This document shows positions 22,371 through 34,033 of a stretch of 64,000 nt of DNA, one piece after another. This DNA comes from Datura wrightii (lineage: Eukaryota; Streptophyta; Magnoliopsida; Solanales; Solanaceae). The notes below the pieces were generated by a model, which was given only the letters and a program-made list of their open reading frames with translations, made no database searches and was not told the origin of the DNA. The stretch covers positions 74,190,001 to 74,254,000 of the forward strand of contig JASDFA010000019.1 in NCBI GenBank assembly GCA_035772735.1, in the 5' to 3' direction. The first letter of the stretch is position 1, and each line of letters opens with the position of its first letter. Both the position numbers and the translations under genes were made by a program.

Positions 22371-24884
22371 TGTCATGACCCGAACAGAGGCTCGGATCGC
22401 GACACGGGACAAGGAACCCTGAGGGACTCCATGTCAACCCATGGTATGAACATTCATCTAACTCAAACAATAAAGTGGAAGTAACAAAATGATAATCTTA
22501 GCAGAAGTTTGAAATAAGATTAACATCAGAAATACACACAATTCTAAAGTTGATTACATTCTATGTCTGAAAAACCTCTAAACATGATGAGTTGATAGGA
22601 CAAGACCCCCAACTAACTCAACAATACTAAAACTGAAATACATAAGAAAAATTGAAAGTCTAGCCCTCGAAAGATGAGGACTCACCAACAAGCACACGCC
22701 AACTCTGATAAGCTGACTAAGAGTGGGGCTGAACCTAAGAGTTGGGTCCTGTATCATAAAATGATACAGCATAAAAAGTATGCAATCAGTATGTGGAATG
22801 TACCGAGTATGCAAGGTAAGTAAAACTTCTTAAGTAAGGTAAATCATTTAAAGCATTTCATAACATAACATAAGCTTTCAAAATTTGAGGGGAGGACTTT
22901 CATGCATTCTTTCTGAAATCATGATCTTTTCGTAACATGACAAAACATAGCTTTATAATATCAAGCTGACTCGAATGACTCAAAGCTAAAATAGGACATC
23001 TATAGAAAGCTGAACATTGAGTCAAACCTTGCTTTTAGAACATGCATATGTATATAATAACCATGAATAATAAATATGCATAACTGTATCATGAGGAACA
23101 CTGGGAGACTTATCACTTAACTGACATACCACGATAGAGCTTACATGGTCCCAATTATCACACTTTAGTGGGTAGAGCCGCCCAAAGCCTTGCTGGGGCT
23201 AAGGACGACACCATGATATTGATATCAAGCTCGGGGCCCAATAGGGGCAGGGGATATCTAGCATGGGAGGTCCCAATATAATATATAATAGTGTAAACCT
23301 ATGTTGGGGCGTAGTTCTAGGGCATAGGGCGATCGACCCTCAGCCCGCTTGGTTCTAGACTCTTCTCCCAAAAACATGTATATGATCTACATCGTTTTAT
23401 AATGAAGCTTAACATTGTCTATTGACAAAGATCAGTAATGGAGTATATCTCAAAAATGAAATCATGCATAGGCTCGATATTGTGTAATAACGAAGCTCAA
23501 CATTGTCTATTGACAAAGCTCAATAATGAAATACATCTCAATTATGTAATCATGCATATGGTAAGCTTTAGTTAAAAACATACCAAAAGCTCAAAGATAA
23601 TTGAGAGTCTTCGCTCCAAAACCATGTGGTAAGCTTATTTTAGAGACACTACATCATATATACTTGACATAAGGGCTTTGCCCAAACCTTTATCATGCTT
23701 GGAACAACTCAAATTTTTTGAAACAATATAATAATCATGGGTATCTTTGAAATATGCTTTTCATCATCATATCTCATCATCATCATACATTCATCACAAA
23801 TCTCTTCTTTTATGAACTTCTTATCATTGGCCTTAAATTTCATAAAACTAAAAAACATAATTTTTTGATTGAAAATAATTTAAAATCTTCCCATACTTCA
23901 TAATTCAATAATGTAAACACAATTTAATCATACCCATGTATAGAAATCAAAGATTCATGCATTTGGGTAAAAACCCCATAACTTGATCATAGGAAATTTT
24001 CATACGTAGGTAGAAATTGGGCATGGGTGTGGAATGAAACACCCACTCATAACCCTACATACCTGGAAGGGATTGATTCCACCACTTCTATGATTGCCCA
24101 AGATGAAATTTGGATGGAAACCTTGAAACTAGCTCTAGATCACCTCCTTAGCCTCTCAAGTTTGCATGCATGGAAGAAAATAACTTAGAATAGGTTTTCC
24201 CCTCCTAAAACCCACTAAAATGAGCCTTAAACGACGTAGTACGGGGCCTTAGGATGTTGGAATGACAAAAATACCCTTACTGATTACGCAAAAATTTCTT
24301 CACTAGACAAACCAACGGACGCTCCAATGGGTCATTGGAGGATACCACGACCCGTGGTGACAATCCATGCTATACACTATCCAGGATTGGTCTCGGCTCA
24401 AACCACGACTAGAAAAGATGGGTCGTCGTCACTTAAAACGGGTCATTCAATCGACCATTGTTTCCTTTGGCAACTTTGACACCTCCTCAAACAACGAGCC
24501 TCACCATGATTCGTTCCACCCACCAATGAGTCGTGGTCTACTTCCGCCGAATACACTGGACATTTCACCATCCAAACAATGGCTGCTAAACACGGTCCAT
24601 GATAACTCACCACGGGTCGTGGGTTGACTCGTGACTTCCCAGAACTTAAGTCTATCTCCTACTACGGCTTCAAATGATGACTAATTGTTTCCCACAATGA
24701 GTCGATGAATCGGCCGTTGCTTCCACTGCCCCCAGACCAGACACTTTCCATAACTCGTCCCAACGGGTCGTTGGTTGGACCAATGATTTGTAGAGTCAGC
24801 CGTTCTGCAAGAAATTTTTCCCAATTCAGCAGTTTTCAACTTTTAACCCCTGGGTCTACTCTTAGGCACACATGCAGTATTACA
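22371..24884 (-). repeat. B2: 5' LTR
   Basis: A 2514 bp LTR, TGTCATGACC at the left and GCAGTATTACA at the right (sense start TGTAATACTGC). Sense landmarks are in the same order as in H, in the opposite orientation. The dyad array with ACGACCCGTGGTGA-like motifs lies at about 24310-24830. Confidence 0.88.
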
Positions 24885-26873
24885 ACTTAGAGTCAGCGGC
24901 ACTAGGGTTGCCTAGTGAACTGAATGGCAGTTTGGCATCTAGTTAGTCACCGTCGGTGACTGTTAGTTGCAGTCGACTTAATTCTTGACATATTGGTCAC
25001 CAGGAAGTTACTCTAGATGTACATGTCAGATAGACCCGTGAGTACCCTAAGGAGGAAACCTTATCAGTAATTGAATGCGAGGACATCGCCCCAGCTTGCT
25101 CTTATAAGATATCAGGTACAAGTTGCCGTGAGTGGACAAGTCCAAATAGAATTACCTATGTTAGGAATCATCCAGAAAGACATAAGAACTCTGAACGGAC
25201 TAGGTTAAGGTCTAAGGGACTAGAACCCTATTAGTACAGTATTACCTTCAGGCTTAGAATTAGAGTAAGCTATCTATGGAAGGTTAGGGGTTGACTGCTC
25301 AGGAGCATGTCCGATCAGTAGCAGCCCTACAGTTATCCTAAGCAAAGAAACTAAGTAGTGTGTCATCTACAACCTTACCGTTCGGTTATGAGCTATCGTC
25401 ATTCTAGAATGACATCCAGAGTATTGGGTAGGCCACTCTAAATCTCACCCTATCCAGTCTAGACCATTAGCGATTATGCACACTAACAGGATCCTGTGTT
25501 CTAGTGTAGGCACATAGGGTATGCCTGTTGGCAGCTATACAAACTATTCTAGGGGCGAGTAGCGGTCACGTTAGGCCTTCAGAGCCAAATAAGCCTTTTG
25601 CTAGATTGAGACTAATATGTAGTATATCAGTTGGGATTGACCCCACCTAGGATAGCCTTACGTTAACCAACATCAAGATTGCTAACTGTGTCATCGCCTA
25701 TATGGCTATTGATCTCTCAGAGGAGCAATATGATAATGTCATCTCCTACGGGGCTATTGATCGCTCCAAGGAGCTATAGAATGTCCAACGGGACCACATT
25801 CAAGCCTAGACCATATTTACGTCCATCCATGTATGGACCTCTTTTATGTCGTATCGGCATCACTAACCCTCCGTCAAACCTTGTGTGCCCAGGGTGCAGT
25901 TACAAGGGCCCAATGAGCCTAGACACAATTACAGGAGTCCAGCGGGCTCAGATGCAGACCCAGAAGCCAAGTAGATTGGCTATAGTACCAGTAGAATCAT
26001 AAGAACCTGGGCAGGGGTATATAGATTGAATTGTACTTACCAAGGCTTATGGGGGCCCCGATAGGTTATTGTTGTGTTGCTTGTACCTTCCAGGCTTATA
26101 GGGCTATGTTAGGTTCTTGTTTGAATACTTGCTTACATGCTATATCCTCAGAATGTATAGTTGTAGAGTCTCAGCTCATATACGTGTAGTGATTCACTGG
26201 ATGCAAGTTATGAATAAGAAAGTTTATAGGTTATCTTCTTCCCCTTCTTACTGCTTGCTTCAGTCTTTATCATCTTCTATTTAGCTTTTTAATTACTGTC
26301 TTACAAGTTCGGTACATATTGTACTGACACCCAACTATGGGGCGCTGCATACTTGCCTGCAGGTTTGGACAGACAGATTGTGAGACATCTTAGCAGCTAT
26401 TCAGAGTCAGCAGTTTGGACAGCTCCTTTTATTCGGAGTTGCCAGGTTGTAGAGTTTTATCTATCTTTTATTTGTATAGCATTTGGGTAGGCCGGGGCCC
26501 TGTCCTGACCAATATTTTCACTCCTAGAGACTTGCAGACGACGGTATTCAGTTAGTTGGTTGTTGATGGCAGTGTGGGGCCCATGTATGTCTTATTTTAT
26601 GCTTTGGCCCTATGGGGCCTAGTATAGCTACTTGTTTTCATTTCCATTATAGCTAGACAGCATGGTGGTCTTGTCAGCCCACATAGGATCCCTTTTACTA
26701 TTATGCTAGTTGGGTTAGTTGTTTTCTTTTACAGGTGCTTCGTGGTCTTGTCGGCCCGAGGTTATGTTTACAGCCGAGATATAGCAGTTTGTTTTCATGA
26801 TTTTGAGTTGCTGGTAGGCCCCAGAGGTTCCTATGCCCAGCTAGGTCATCCCAGATCCTAGCATGGCATTAGG
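24885..26873 (+). repeat. C: old plus-strand LTR related to family A, interrupted by E
   Basis: From about 25980 the order of motifs matches the sense strand of the A LTR: CTTATGGGGGCC, GACACCCAACTATGGGGCGC with TGCCTGCAGG, GGCCGGGGCCCTGTCC, GTGGTCTTGTCAGCCC, GTGGTCTTGTCGGCCC, ACAGCCGAGATATAGC. Identity is low. The LTR is cut at 26873 by E and resumes at 39857. The first 1.1 kb (24885-25980) I do not recognise; it has no coding signal and contains a near-duplicate of about 47 bp (25691-25783). It may be the diverged upstream part of the same LTR. Confidence 0.6.
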
Positions 26874-27636
26874 TGTTCGGTTGTTTGTTGGGTATAAAAC
26901 TACATGCAAGTGCACATGGTCGAACAAGTAGTAAAGTGACTTAAGTAAGCCAAGTATCGATCCCACAGGGACTGGGATAATGTGCAATCTGCTCAAGTGT
27001 ACTATATTTCAATTCTAAAAATGCAGACAACAGTGTAACCAAGAGTTTGATATTTTTTATTTCTAATAATTATGCTAAGTCTAAAACAATTATCTAATGT
27101 GAGTCTGAACTATGAATGTGAGCATGCTGAGGTTAAACGAACATGTAATGAAATTAAGTGTCGATATAATTTGGTTAGCCTTTTCCTCTGGTTGCTAGTC
27201 AAGAATTATTGCCAAGGGATTAAAACTGTCGTATTTAACCCCACTTAAGAATCATGAACCATCCACCTACATTTCTGTGATTAAATGCAATTCATGTTCT
27301 AGCCATACAAAACCGATTCCTAAATTGACTAATACGACTTTCAGGTATATTTCTATCCTGAAGGTAAATCAACTCTCAATTTTCCCAAACTAAGAAAGGA
27401 TCATATCCTATTAATTCACAACTTTCCAATTTCTTGCTCTCTCGAGTTAAACCGGACTTTTTAGATATACATTAACGTAGGCCACACATTAATGCAGTAA
27501 GAACAAGAATCAATAGAACAACCATGGAAGAAAAGATGAAAAACCAAAGAATCAATAATCATATTTCATTACAATTGTTCTTAACCTCAGCAAGAAGATG
27601 AATTAGCCACTCATTTGTGGATTAAACATTGTTAAA

Positions 27637-27767
27637 CCAGGATTTGAATTGATGTCCTCTCATTGGTTCCTCCTAAATTGCATTGATTTATCCTAAAGAT
27701 TTCATTTCAATTGGAATTTGGTTATTCACCATGTACGAGGATCCCCGCTAAGCATCCATGGCTGAAT

Positions 27768-27801
<34 letters not shown>

Positions 27802-27902
27802 TAGGTTCAATTCCTACGGGATGCACGCCAATGGGACCCTCCATTAAGTCTATTGGAATTGGCTCTGTATCAATGGAATGTCATCATCCATACATAACGA
27901 AT
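27637..27902 (+). other. Nuclear insertion of plastid DNA (rpl23-trnI-CAU-ycf2 spacer region)
   Basis: This segment is missing from the 5' LTR of E, where only about 6-16 different bases stand between GTTAAA and the common AGCAATTGAATTC. From about 27680 on I recognise the plastid inverted-repeat stretch around trnI-CAU: TTTCATTTCAATTGGAATTT before the tRNA, the tRNA itself, and CGCCAATGGGACCC to CATACATAACGAATT after it. The first 40 bases (CCAGGATTTGAATTGATG...) I cannot place. A detour through the mitochondrial genome is possible. Confidence 0.85.
27752..27825 (+). pseudogene. trnI-CAU: trnI-CAU of plastid type, inserted in an LTR
   Basis: A 74-base tRNA with acceptor GCATCCA...GATGC, D-loop GGCTGAATGGTTAAAGC, anticodon loop ACTCATAA with CAU, and T-arm GTAGGTTCAATTCCTAC. 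In plastids this tRNA carries a lysidine-modified anticodon and reads AUA as isoleucine. The base at 27818 is G where I recall T in the plastid gene, which breaks the last acceptor pair (A7). In the nucleus, without lysidine modification, it would not serve its original role. Confidence 0.85.
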
Positions 27903-28551
27903 TAACATACAAGCAATTGAATTCAAGGAGAAGGAAAGAGAGAAAAACCCTGATAATTTCGTCCCCTCAACTGCCTGTAACTCACGTTCTTTCTCCACCA
28001 AGTCAGAACATTGAAAAATGAACCTAAGTGTTCTATTTATACTAGTGGGAATTTTTCCCGGAATAACAAGCAACGTGTCATGGAGTGCATCGCGGAGCAC
28101 TGCCTCCGTGACACGCCACCGACGCGGACCCTCACTGGAAACTGGGGGTCCAGGGAATAAGGCCCAACGTGGCACGGCGTGCAACGCGGAGCCAGGCCAC
28201 TGTGCCACGGACCCATCGCGAAACCTCACTGGAAATAGGCTGAAAATTCCCTATCCAAGAAGAAGGCCTCCGCGATGGCACCGTGACACGGCTCCATCGC
28301 GGAGCCCCTTTATTTTGTGTTTTCCACTGCCTTGTCCCTTGCTCACATCCGAGTCCAACCCCAATATCTTCCAACATGCATTTTAGCTTCCCGAAATTAC
28401 ATTTTTCCTGCAAAACAATGCTAATCATGTTGGTTAGTATAAATTCACATTTTATTACCAATTACATGAGAATGTATAAACATTGATAGATAAACAAGGC
28501 TAAAATGACACCTTTGAGTATCACTTGGGCATATAAATTTGCCCAAGATCA

Positions 28552-30353
28552 CTTACCCCACACTTAAATCCTTGTTCGTCCTCGAACAACAATCTTACAC
28601 CTCATGCACTTTACATCCCACCCTCGCTACTTTGGTTCGATAATTTAGGTTACGGTCATACCGATTATTCAATACAGCAAATCATCAAGAAAACATGCAT
28701 GGTCCTATCAATGCAATGACCTTCAATACATCAAGACCTCCTAGACTTAAGAATCGACTCTCGATATTGGCAAACTCATGCAAATTAGCTGATCAAGACA
28801 TCCGACACGAAAAATTAATCTCTCATCAAGCATGTGCCCTCGCAACACAAGAGAATTTTCCCCTTTTTGATTATATGAACTCACAAAATTTCAAGCAGGG
28901 GCATATAAACACAATTTCGCTCTCTCTCCCAAAAGAACTCACATGCATCATGTCATGACCCATAAGCTTGCCTTTAGTGTACTACTCCACTAATATAAAG
29001 AAGTGTGATGTAAGATCACGTAGGACTTTAACGGGTTCTAATGGAAGCTACGGAACTAGTAAATATTGGGCTCGCCAATAATAGCCACTAGCATCCTTAA
29101 GCGCCTTTTCAACACATCCCATCAAACTCATGGACTTTGTTTCTTTCTTCATCCTCTCATTCTTGAAGTTTTTTCTTTTTTTCTTTAATTTGACCCATCT
29201 TATTAAGCACACTTGACACCACAACAAAGATTATTCATACACCTTCATTATAGTTTATTTATAACAAGTGCACCTTCAACCTTCTCTTTCCTTCCATCTC
29301 TCTGCTTTTCTTTTCTTTTCACCATTCTCACTCTTTTGACACTTTGGGAAAATTATTTTCTCTTCTTAAGCGATTAAGAGTTTTGGATCGACTTTACGGC
29401 TAATGAAAAGAAGGGATTAAGCTTGGTTTACACTTTTTGACAAAAGAAAAAAATAATAGGCTAAAGGCTCAACGACCTGACTATGGTATACGATCAAGGT
29501 GGGTACGATAATGAAAATTAGAAACTTTCAGTTAAAAACAAAGAAATGCCTACATCCTTTCCTACAATATACCTCCTTCATTTCGTTTTGTACACACACC
29601 AGGCAAGTTCTAGACACTTCACAATAGCACGAAATAACAAAACCTCACTTCACACTTATTGCACATGCTCAATTCAAGATCTATTCACAGACTCTTCAAT
29701 CAGCTAATTGCAGGAATTCAAACATTAAGCCTCAATTACACTAAATCGAACTCTATGGCCTAGGTATCTCAACATATTTACAACATTGCATGCTTTCATA
29801 CGAATCACCTTTGCATTTCAAATATCACGTACGACACGCAACCATAATTTCACAACCATAAAGTAACTACAAGTTTTGGGATGCAACCCACAAAAGAAAA
29901 ACAAGTGGAAAATAAATAAAAAATCTACTCCTAACGACTACATTTCCCTTAAGACGGTCGTCATCCATCCATCATAGGGAACGGTCACTAACTAGGACTT
30001 CGGTTCAATGGGACCATTCTCGGTTAAAGAACCGAAAACAAACTCCGAGAAACCCAAGAAGTGAAAAAAATTTAAAAATATCGATCATTTCGATAACCAA
30101 AATATGTACAAAATAAGCTAGCAACATTCAGCAACACACCACAGTTTCACATATATTTACAATACAGAACAACAACATACAATCACAAATCACCGGGTCA
30201 GAAAATTTTGTTCACAGCACAACAACAGATTAGGACATACAAAACAGCACAACCAGCACCTAACTACTCCCACCCCACACTTATCTCGAACACTGTCCCC
30301 AGTGTTCACAAAAAATTAAAATAGCATAAAAATTGGGTGGTGGAACTCCCTGA
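28552..30353 (-). other. E: long 3' untranslated region with polypurine tract and stem-loop
   Basis: No convincing coding frame is seen on either strand. In sense the end reads TTGTTCG-AGGA-CGAACAA (28589-28572), then GGATTTAAGTGTGGGGTAAG up to the LTR, the polypurine tract. The rest is AT-rich with poly-pyrimidine runs (29160-29360). Long non-coding tracts on the 3' side are common in Athila elements. Confidence 0.8.
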
Positions 30354-31586
30354 TCAATCAAAGTACTCCACTTCTTCATCGGGTGCTGCTGCTTCATCTC
30401 CCATGTCTGAATCACCCCCATCGTCATCCTCGGACTCCACATCGGAGTCCTCCCCACGTGTCTCCTCATCCGTGGGGACATCATCATCCGTGGGCTCTAC
30501 AAATGCTGGCCCCACTCGGCATAGAGCCCTGGCGTTTTCGCCAAAAGGGTAGTCCAGCTCGAGCTGCCATAGCTCCTCCTCTGTTGCCGGCCTCCCGCCT
30601 ATCCTCAACTGGAGCATCTGCATCCTGTACATGCAAGCCATGTACTGATCATCACGAGCATGTCGCTCGCCTAGTGTAAGCACTGGCCCGTGGGCGGTGT
30701 CGGGAGCCTTAGTTTTAGTGACATCTAAGGCCCGCCGCTCCATCTGCGGGATATAATCAAGGGACTCTTCCTCAACTTCTAGGCCCCGCAAGAATGTGGT
30801 GAGTAGCCCACCAAATCTGTATCTGTGCCCCTGATGCAACCGGGCTATCTTCATGGCGGAGATAATCACTGCCCCCACGTTGATCTCCAACCCTTTCATC
30901 AGGGCGTACACCAGGCATACACAATCTCGAGTAACATCCTTCATATGTACCCCTGGGATTAGGCAGGAACAGACGATCTTTTGCCATATTCTGGCTTCCC
31001 TGTTCATCTGTGAATAGGGCAAAGTCTGATGGTAGCCCCTCTCCTTGTGTCTACTCCATCTAGTTGTCGATCGGGTCCCACAGAAGGTGCGTCTGATGTC
31101 CGCATACAGTGGAGTGATGTTCCGCTGTCGAAGCACGTGGACATCTGTGTCCCGCGCCCCTATGATAGCATTGAGGTGGTGGGGCTCCAAGGTGACTATT
31201 TGCCCTCTGATTTTGATGGTGTGACTTCTGATAGTCGGGTTCCAGTTGGCATAGAATTCCCGAATCAGGTGCAATTTGCATTCCTTGGGCTCTTAAAAGA
31301 TGAAATTGAGCCCGGCTGCCTCGATTCGGTGTACTATCCAAGGGAACTCTTGTGACAACGGTTCCGGTGCTATGTGTTCCTCGGGGAACTACTTGCTCTC
31401 CTTGTGCTTGGCATACCACTTCTTCGCCTCTTTCGTCACCCACCTGGTTCCGTATTGGCGGCGTTGGCCGCGCGGAACTGCTGGTGTTGCTGGAACTGCT
31501 GTGCCCAGTCTGATTCGCTTTCTTTCGGCGCCAGATGTTGATGCGCCTTTCCCTTTTTCTTGCCTGCTTGCCATTTTACCTGTCAA
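30354..31586 (-). pseudogene. E: extra ORF after pol (Athila ORF2, env position)
   Basis: A frame of 410 codons from ATG 31586 to a stop at 30354, broken by two in-frame stops (TAG at 31391-31389, TAA near 31297) without any frameshift. The N-terminus is basic (KRIRLGTAVPATP, RGQRRQYG). The middle reads FYANWNPTIRSHTIKIRGQI and VTRDCVCLVYALMKGLEINVG. The last 50 residues are strongly acidic (Asp/Glu runs). I recognise it as the protein found after pol in many Athila-group elements, annotated as a putative plant transposon protein or env-like. I see no signal peptide or clear membrane segment, so an envelope role is not supported here. Confidence 0.8.
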
Positions 31587-32970
31587 TCCAAGTAGACAAG
31601 ATCAATGTTAAGCCAATGAATATTAACTTTGACTAAGGTCAGGTTAAGCTAGGCTACCCCACACTTAGTCTTTAGCTAAAATTACAACATCATGGCAAGA
31701 TCATACCTATTTACACAAACAAACTACCAAATATACAACCATGCTTAGTGCATTCGAAGAATTCGACAGTATGTATTCTATGTACTACTCAGACTTCGTA
31801 CAGGTAACCACAATCATTACCAATGATAACATTTCATCTTATCACACTTAGCAAGGAAAAACAAGGAAATGAAAACAACAAGAATTTATCTACACGAACA
31901 TATACAACTCACCCAATTCTTGCAAATTTCAATATTCCCCTAACTGGAGAATCCGTCGGTCTTTCAACATCATAACAATTAGCACATTGACTCATCTCTC
32001 TCAACATGTACAACCCGGCATGAATTTCACAGGTTCACTACATTTTTCCACTTCAAATGCAAAAACAAGCCCTAGATATGATTGTATCAACAAAATTTGA
32101 TTAAATTATGCAATTAACGAGTTCAAGCAATCACAATGATACTCCGAACATCCATCAACACTAATTCAATTGAATTCACGCTTAATTTCTACTTAGGGCA
32201 AAGTTATCTCACATCACATGCTCAATATCGAAGAAAATTGATAAGAAATGAGATGGAATCAATGAACATACCTTGAAATTGAAAAATTGAAGAAAACTCG
32301 ATGAATTTGATGGCATATTCTGTGTCACGTTGAAGGGGGAGGGGTTTTAGGGAGTTTGGTCTTGGAGTGTGTGAGAAATAAAGAAAATTGAGGGGGATTC
32401 GGGGTTTAAAAGTGGAAAAAATCGCGCGGGTCACCCGGCGACCCGGTGTGACCCGTCGCGATATACATAGCAATGTGTCACGGAGTGCATCGCGGAGCAC
32501 TGCCTCCTTGACACGGAGCTGTCGCGAGGGTGTTCTGGATTTTTTTTAAAATTTTCGGATTTATACCTCAACGTGTCACGGAGGGTAACGCGGAGGCCCT
32601 CCTCCGTGACATGGAGCTATCGCCCTAGCTCACTGTTTTGCCACTTTTTCTTAATTTTCATACCTCGAATTTTCCTTTGCGATTCCTTGTATATTTTCCT
32701 CCGTTCGACCTGAAATTCATTCTACTACAAACAATTGGTTAGAATTATAGGTTTCACTTAAAATAAAAATAAAAATAAAAAATACAAACTAAAAATTTTG
32801 TTGTTAATCAAGAAAAAAAAAGAAAAAGAAAAATCTATTCACAATTTACAAAGAAAACTTTTCCACGGGATGCCTCCCGTGCAGCGCCTGGTTTACCGTC
32901 GCGGCTCGACGTCATTCAGCTCAGTTGTCCTCTGGGGTGATGGACGTTTTCTCTCGAAAACCTCCTCCCC
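31587..32970 (-). other. E: non-coding interval between pol and ORF2
   Basis: A 1.4 kb interval with no coding frame. It is AT-rich at both ends and has a GC-rich core at 32420-32640 with two copies of the dyad module that also occurs in the LTR. In a compact retroelement such a long interval before a second ORF suggests an internal promoter or splice leader. Confidence 0.75.
32400..32615 (-). promoter_or_regulatory. E: putative internal promoter for ORF2 (two dyad-plus-TATA units)
   Basis: Reading in sense (minus), unit 1 is ATGTCACGGAG/CTCCGTGACAC (32612-32602 with 32583-32573) followed by GAGGTATAAATCC (about 32569-32557). Unit 2 is GTGTCAAGGAG/CTCCGTGACAC (32514-32504 with 32485-32475) followed, after a CGACGGGTCACACCGGGTCG stretch, by CTTTTAAACCCC (near 32412-32401). 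The same dyad followed by a TATA box forms the LTR promoter of E. ORF2 starts about 800 bases downstream. The promoter role is inferred. Confidence 0.5.
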
Positions 32971-34024
32971 TCAGTAGTGCTTACATCTCTGCCCATTGAC
33001 TAAGAACGTGGCACTCCGATCTTCTTGCCACAACTCTACTGCCCCATGCGGGGTCATTCTCACCACTTCAAATGGCCCCGACCATTTGGACCTCAGCTTT
33101 CCCGGAAACAACTTCAACCTTGAATAGAAGAGCAATACCTTCTGTCCTGGTTCAAAAATGCAGTGCACCACATGCTTGTCATGCCACCTTTTTGTTCTTT
33201 CCATGTAGTACTTAGCGCTCTCATAAGCATGCCAGCGGAACTCTTCAAGTTCACTGAGTTGCATTAATCTCTTCTTGCCCGCTAGCTCCACATCCATATT
33301 CAATTTCCTCACTGCCCAGAAGGGTCGGTGCTCTAGCTCCACCAGCAGATGACATGCTTTTCCATAGACCAATCGGTATGGTGAGGTTCCAATCGGTGTC
33401 TTGTAAGCAGTTCTGTTCGCCCACAATGCATCATCAAGTTTGCTTGACCAATCATTCCGTTGTGTATTTACCGTTTTCTGAAGAATCTGCTTTCACTTCT
33501 CTATTTGACACCTCTACTTGCCCGCTAGTTTGGGGGTGGTATGCTGTTGCCACCTTGTGGAGCACCCCATACTTGGCTAGTAGTTTCTTGAAACTTGCGT
33601 TGACAAAATGAGCCCCTCCATCACTGATAATGGCTCGGGGTGTCCCGAACCTAGTAAGAATATGTTTTTTCACAAATTTTGTTACCACCTTGTTGTCATT
33701 CCTGGGGCAAGCTATTGCTTCCACCCATTTTGATACATAGTCTACAACTACCAAGATGTAACGATTACCAAATGAAGGTGGAAATGGGCCCATAAAATCA
33801 ATACCCCATACATCAAAGGTCTCTACTTCCAGTATATTCTGCAGTGGCATCTCTTGTCTTCTACCAATTGTTTCTGTACGCTGACATTTGTCACACATTT
33901 TGACGTATGCCATAGAGTCTCTGAACAGTGTAGGCCAAAAGAATCCTGACTGTAGAACCTTGTGTGCTGTTCGCTCGCCTCCATGGTGACCCCCATACAA
34001 CGAAGAGTGACAGCTCCTCAACAC
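32971..34024 (-). pseudogene. E: integrase
   Basis: Zinc-binding region HSSLYGGHHGGERTAHKV...MCDKCQR, then the catalytic core with Asp in GIDFMGPFPP, Asp in IISDGGAHF and Glu in SGQVEVSNREVK, 35 residues after the second Asp. A one-base insertion near 33480 shifts the frame after NREVK. The C-terminal part reopens (WANRTAYKTPIGTSPYRLVYGK, WSGPFEV) and ends at 32971. Typical of Athila integrase, without chromodomain. Confidence 0.92.
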
Positions 34025-34033
34025 CTCTGCAAT

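Larger units (their letters stand above)
17308..24884 (-). mobile_element. B2: family B chromovirus, 3' LTR displaced
   Basis: A minus-strand Tekay-type element. It has a polypurine tract at 17308-17317, degenerate gag-pol over 17546-22161, a diverged primer site (sense TGGTATCAAATC, 22366-22355) and a 5' LTR at 22371-24884. Its own 3' LTR is not where it should be: the plus-strand element H joins exactly at the polypurine tract. The probable target duplication on the right is ACTTA (24885-24889). It carries more damage than A2, consistent with an older insertion. Confidence 0.88.
26874..28551 (-). repeat. E: 3' LTR carrying a plastid DNA insert
   Basis: The LTR starts TGTTCGG and ends AAGATCA. 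It is 1678 bp against 1419 bp for the other copy; the excess is the segment at about 27637-27900. Sense landmarks are the dyad GTGTCATGGAG (28075-28085) / CTCCGTGACAC (28104-28114), further dyads built from GTGGCACGG and CTCCGCGATGG up to 28305, and a TATA box ACTAGTATAAATAGAA (28046-28031). Confidence 0.93.

Noticed and set aside
27752..27825. Functional nuclear tRNA gene
   Set aside because: Sequence and flanks are plastid; CAU for Ile needs lysidine, and the acceptor stem is mutated.
28018..28386. 122-codon plus-strand frame in the E LTR, also at 39318-39686
   Set aside because: Antisense to the element and lying over the GC-rich promoter dyads; it is conserved only by LTR duplication.
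30337..30679. Plus-strand Ser/Pro- and His-rich frames
   Set aside because: They mirror the acidic tail of ORF2 on the opposite strand (Asp/Glu codons read backwards); shadows, not genes.
32971..33426. Separate host gene after E integrase
   Set aside because: It is the integrase C-terminus (TPIGTSPYRLVYGK), displaced in frame by a one-base insertion near 33480.
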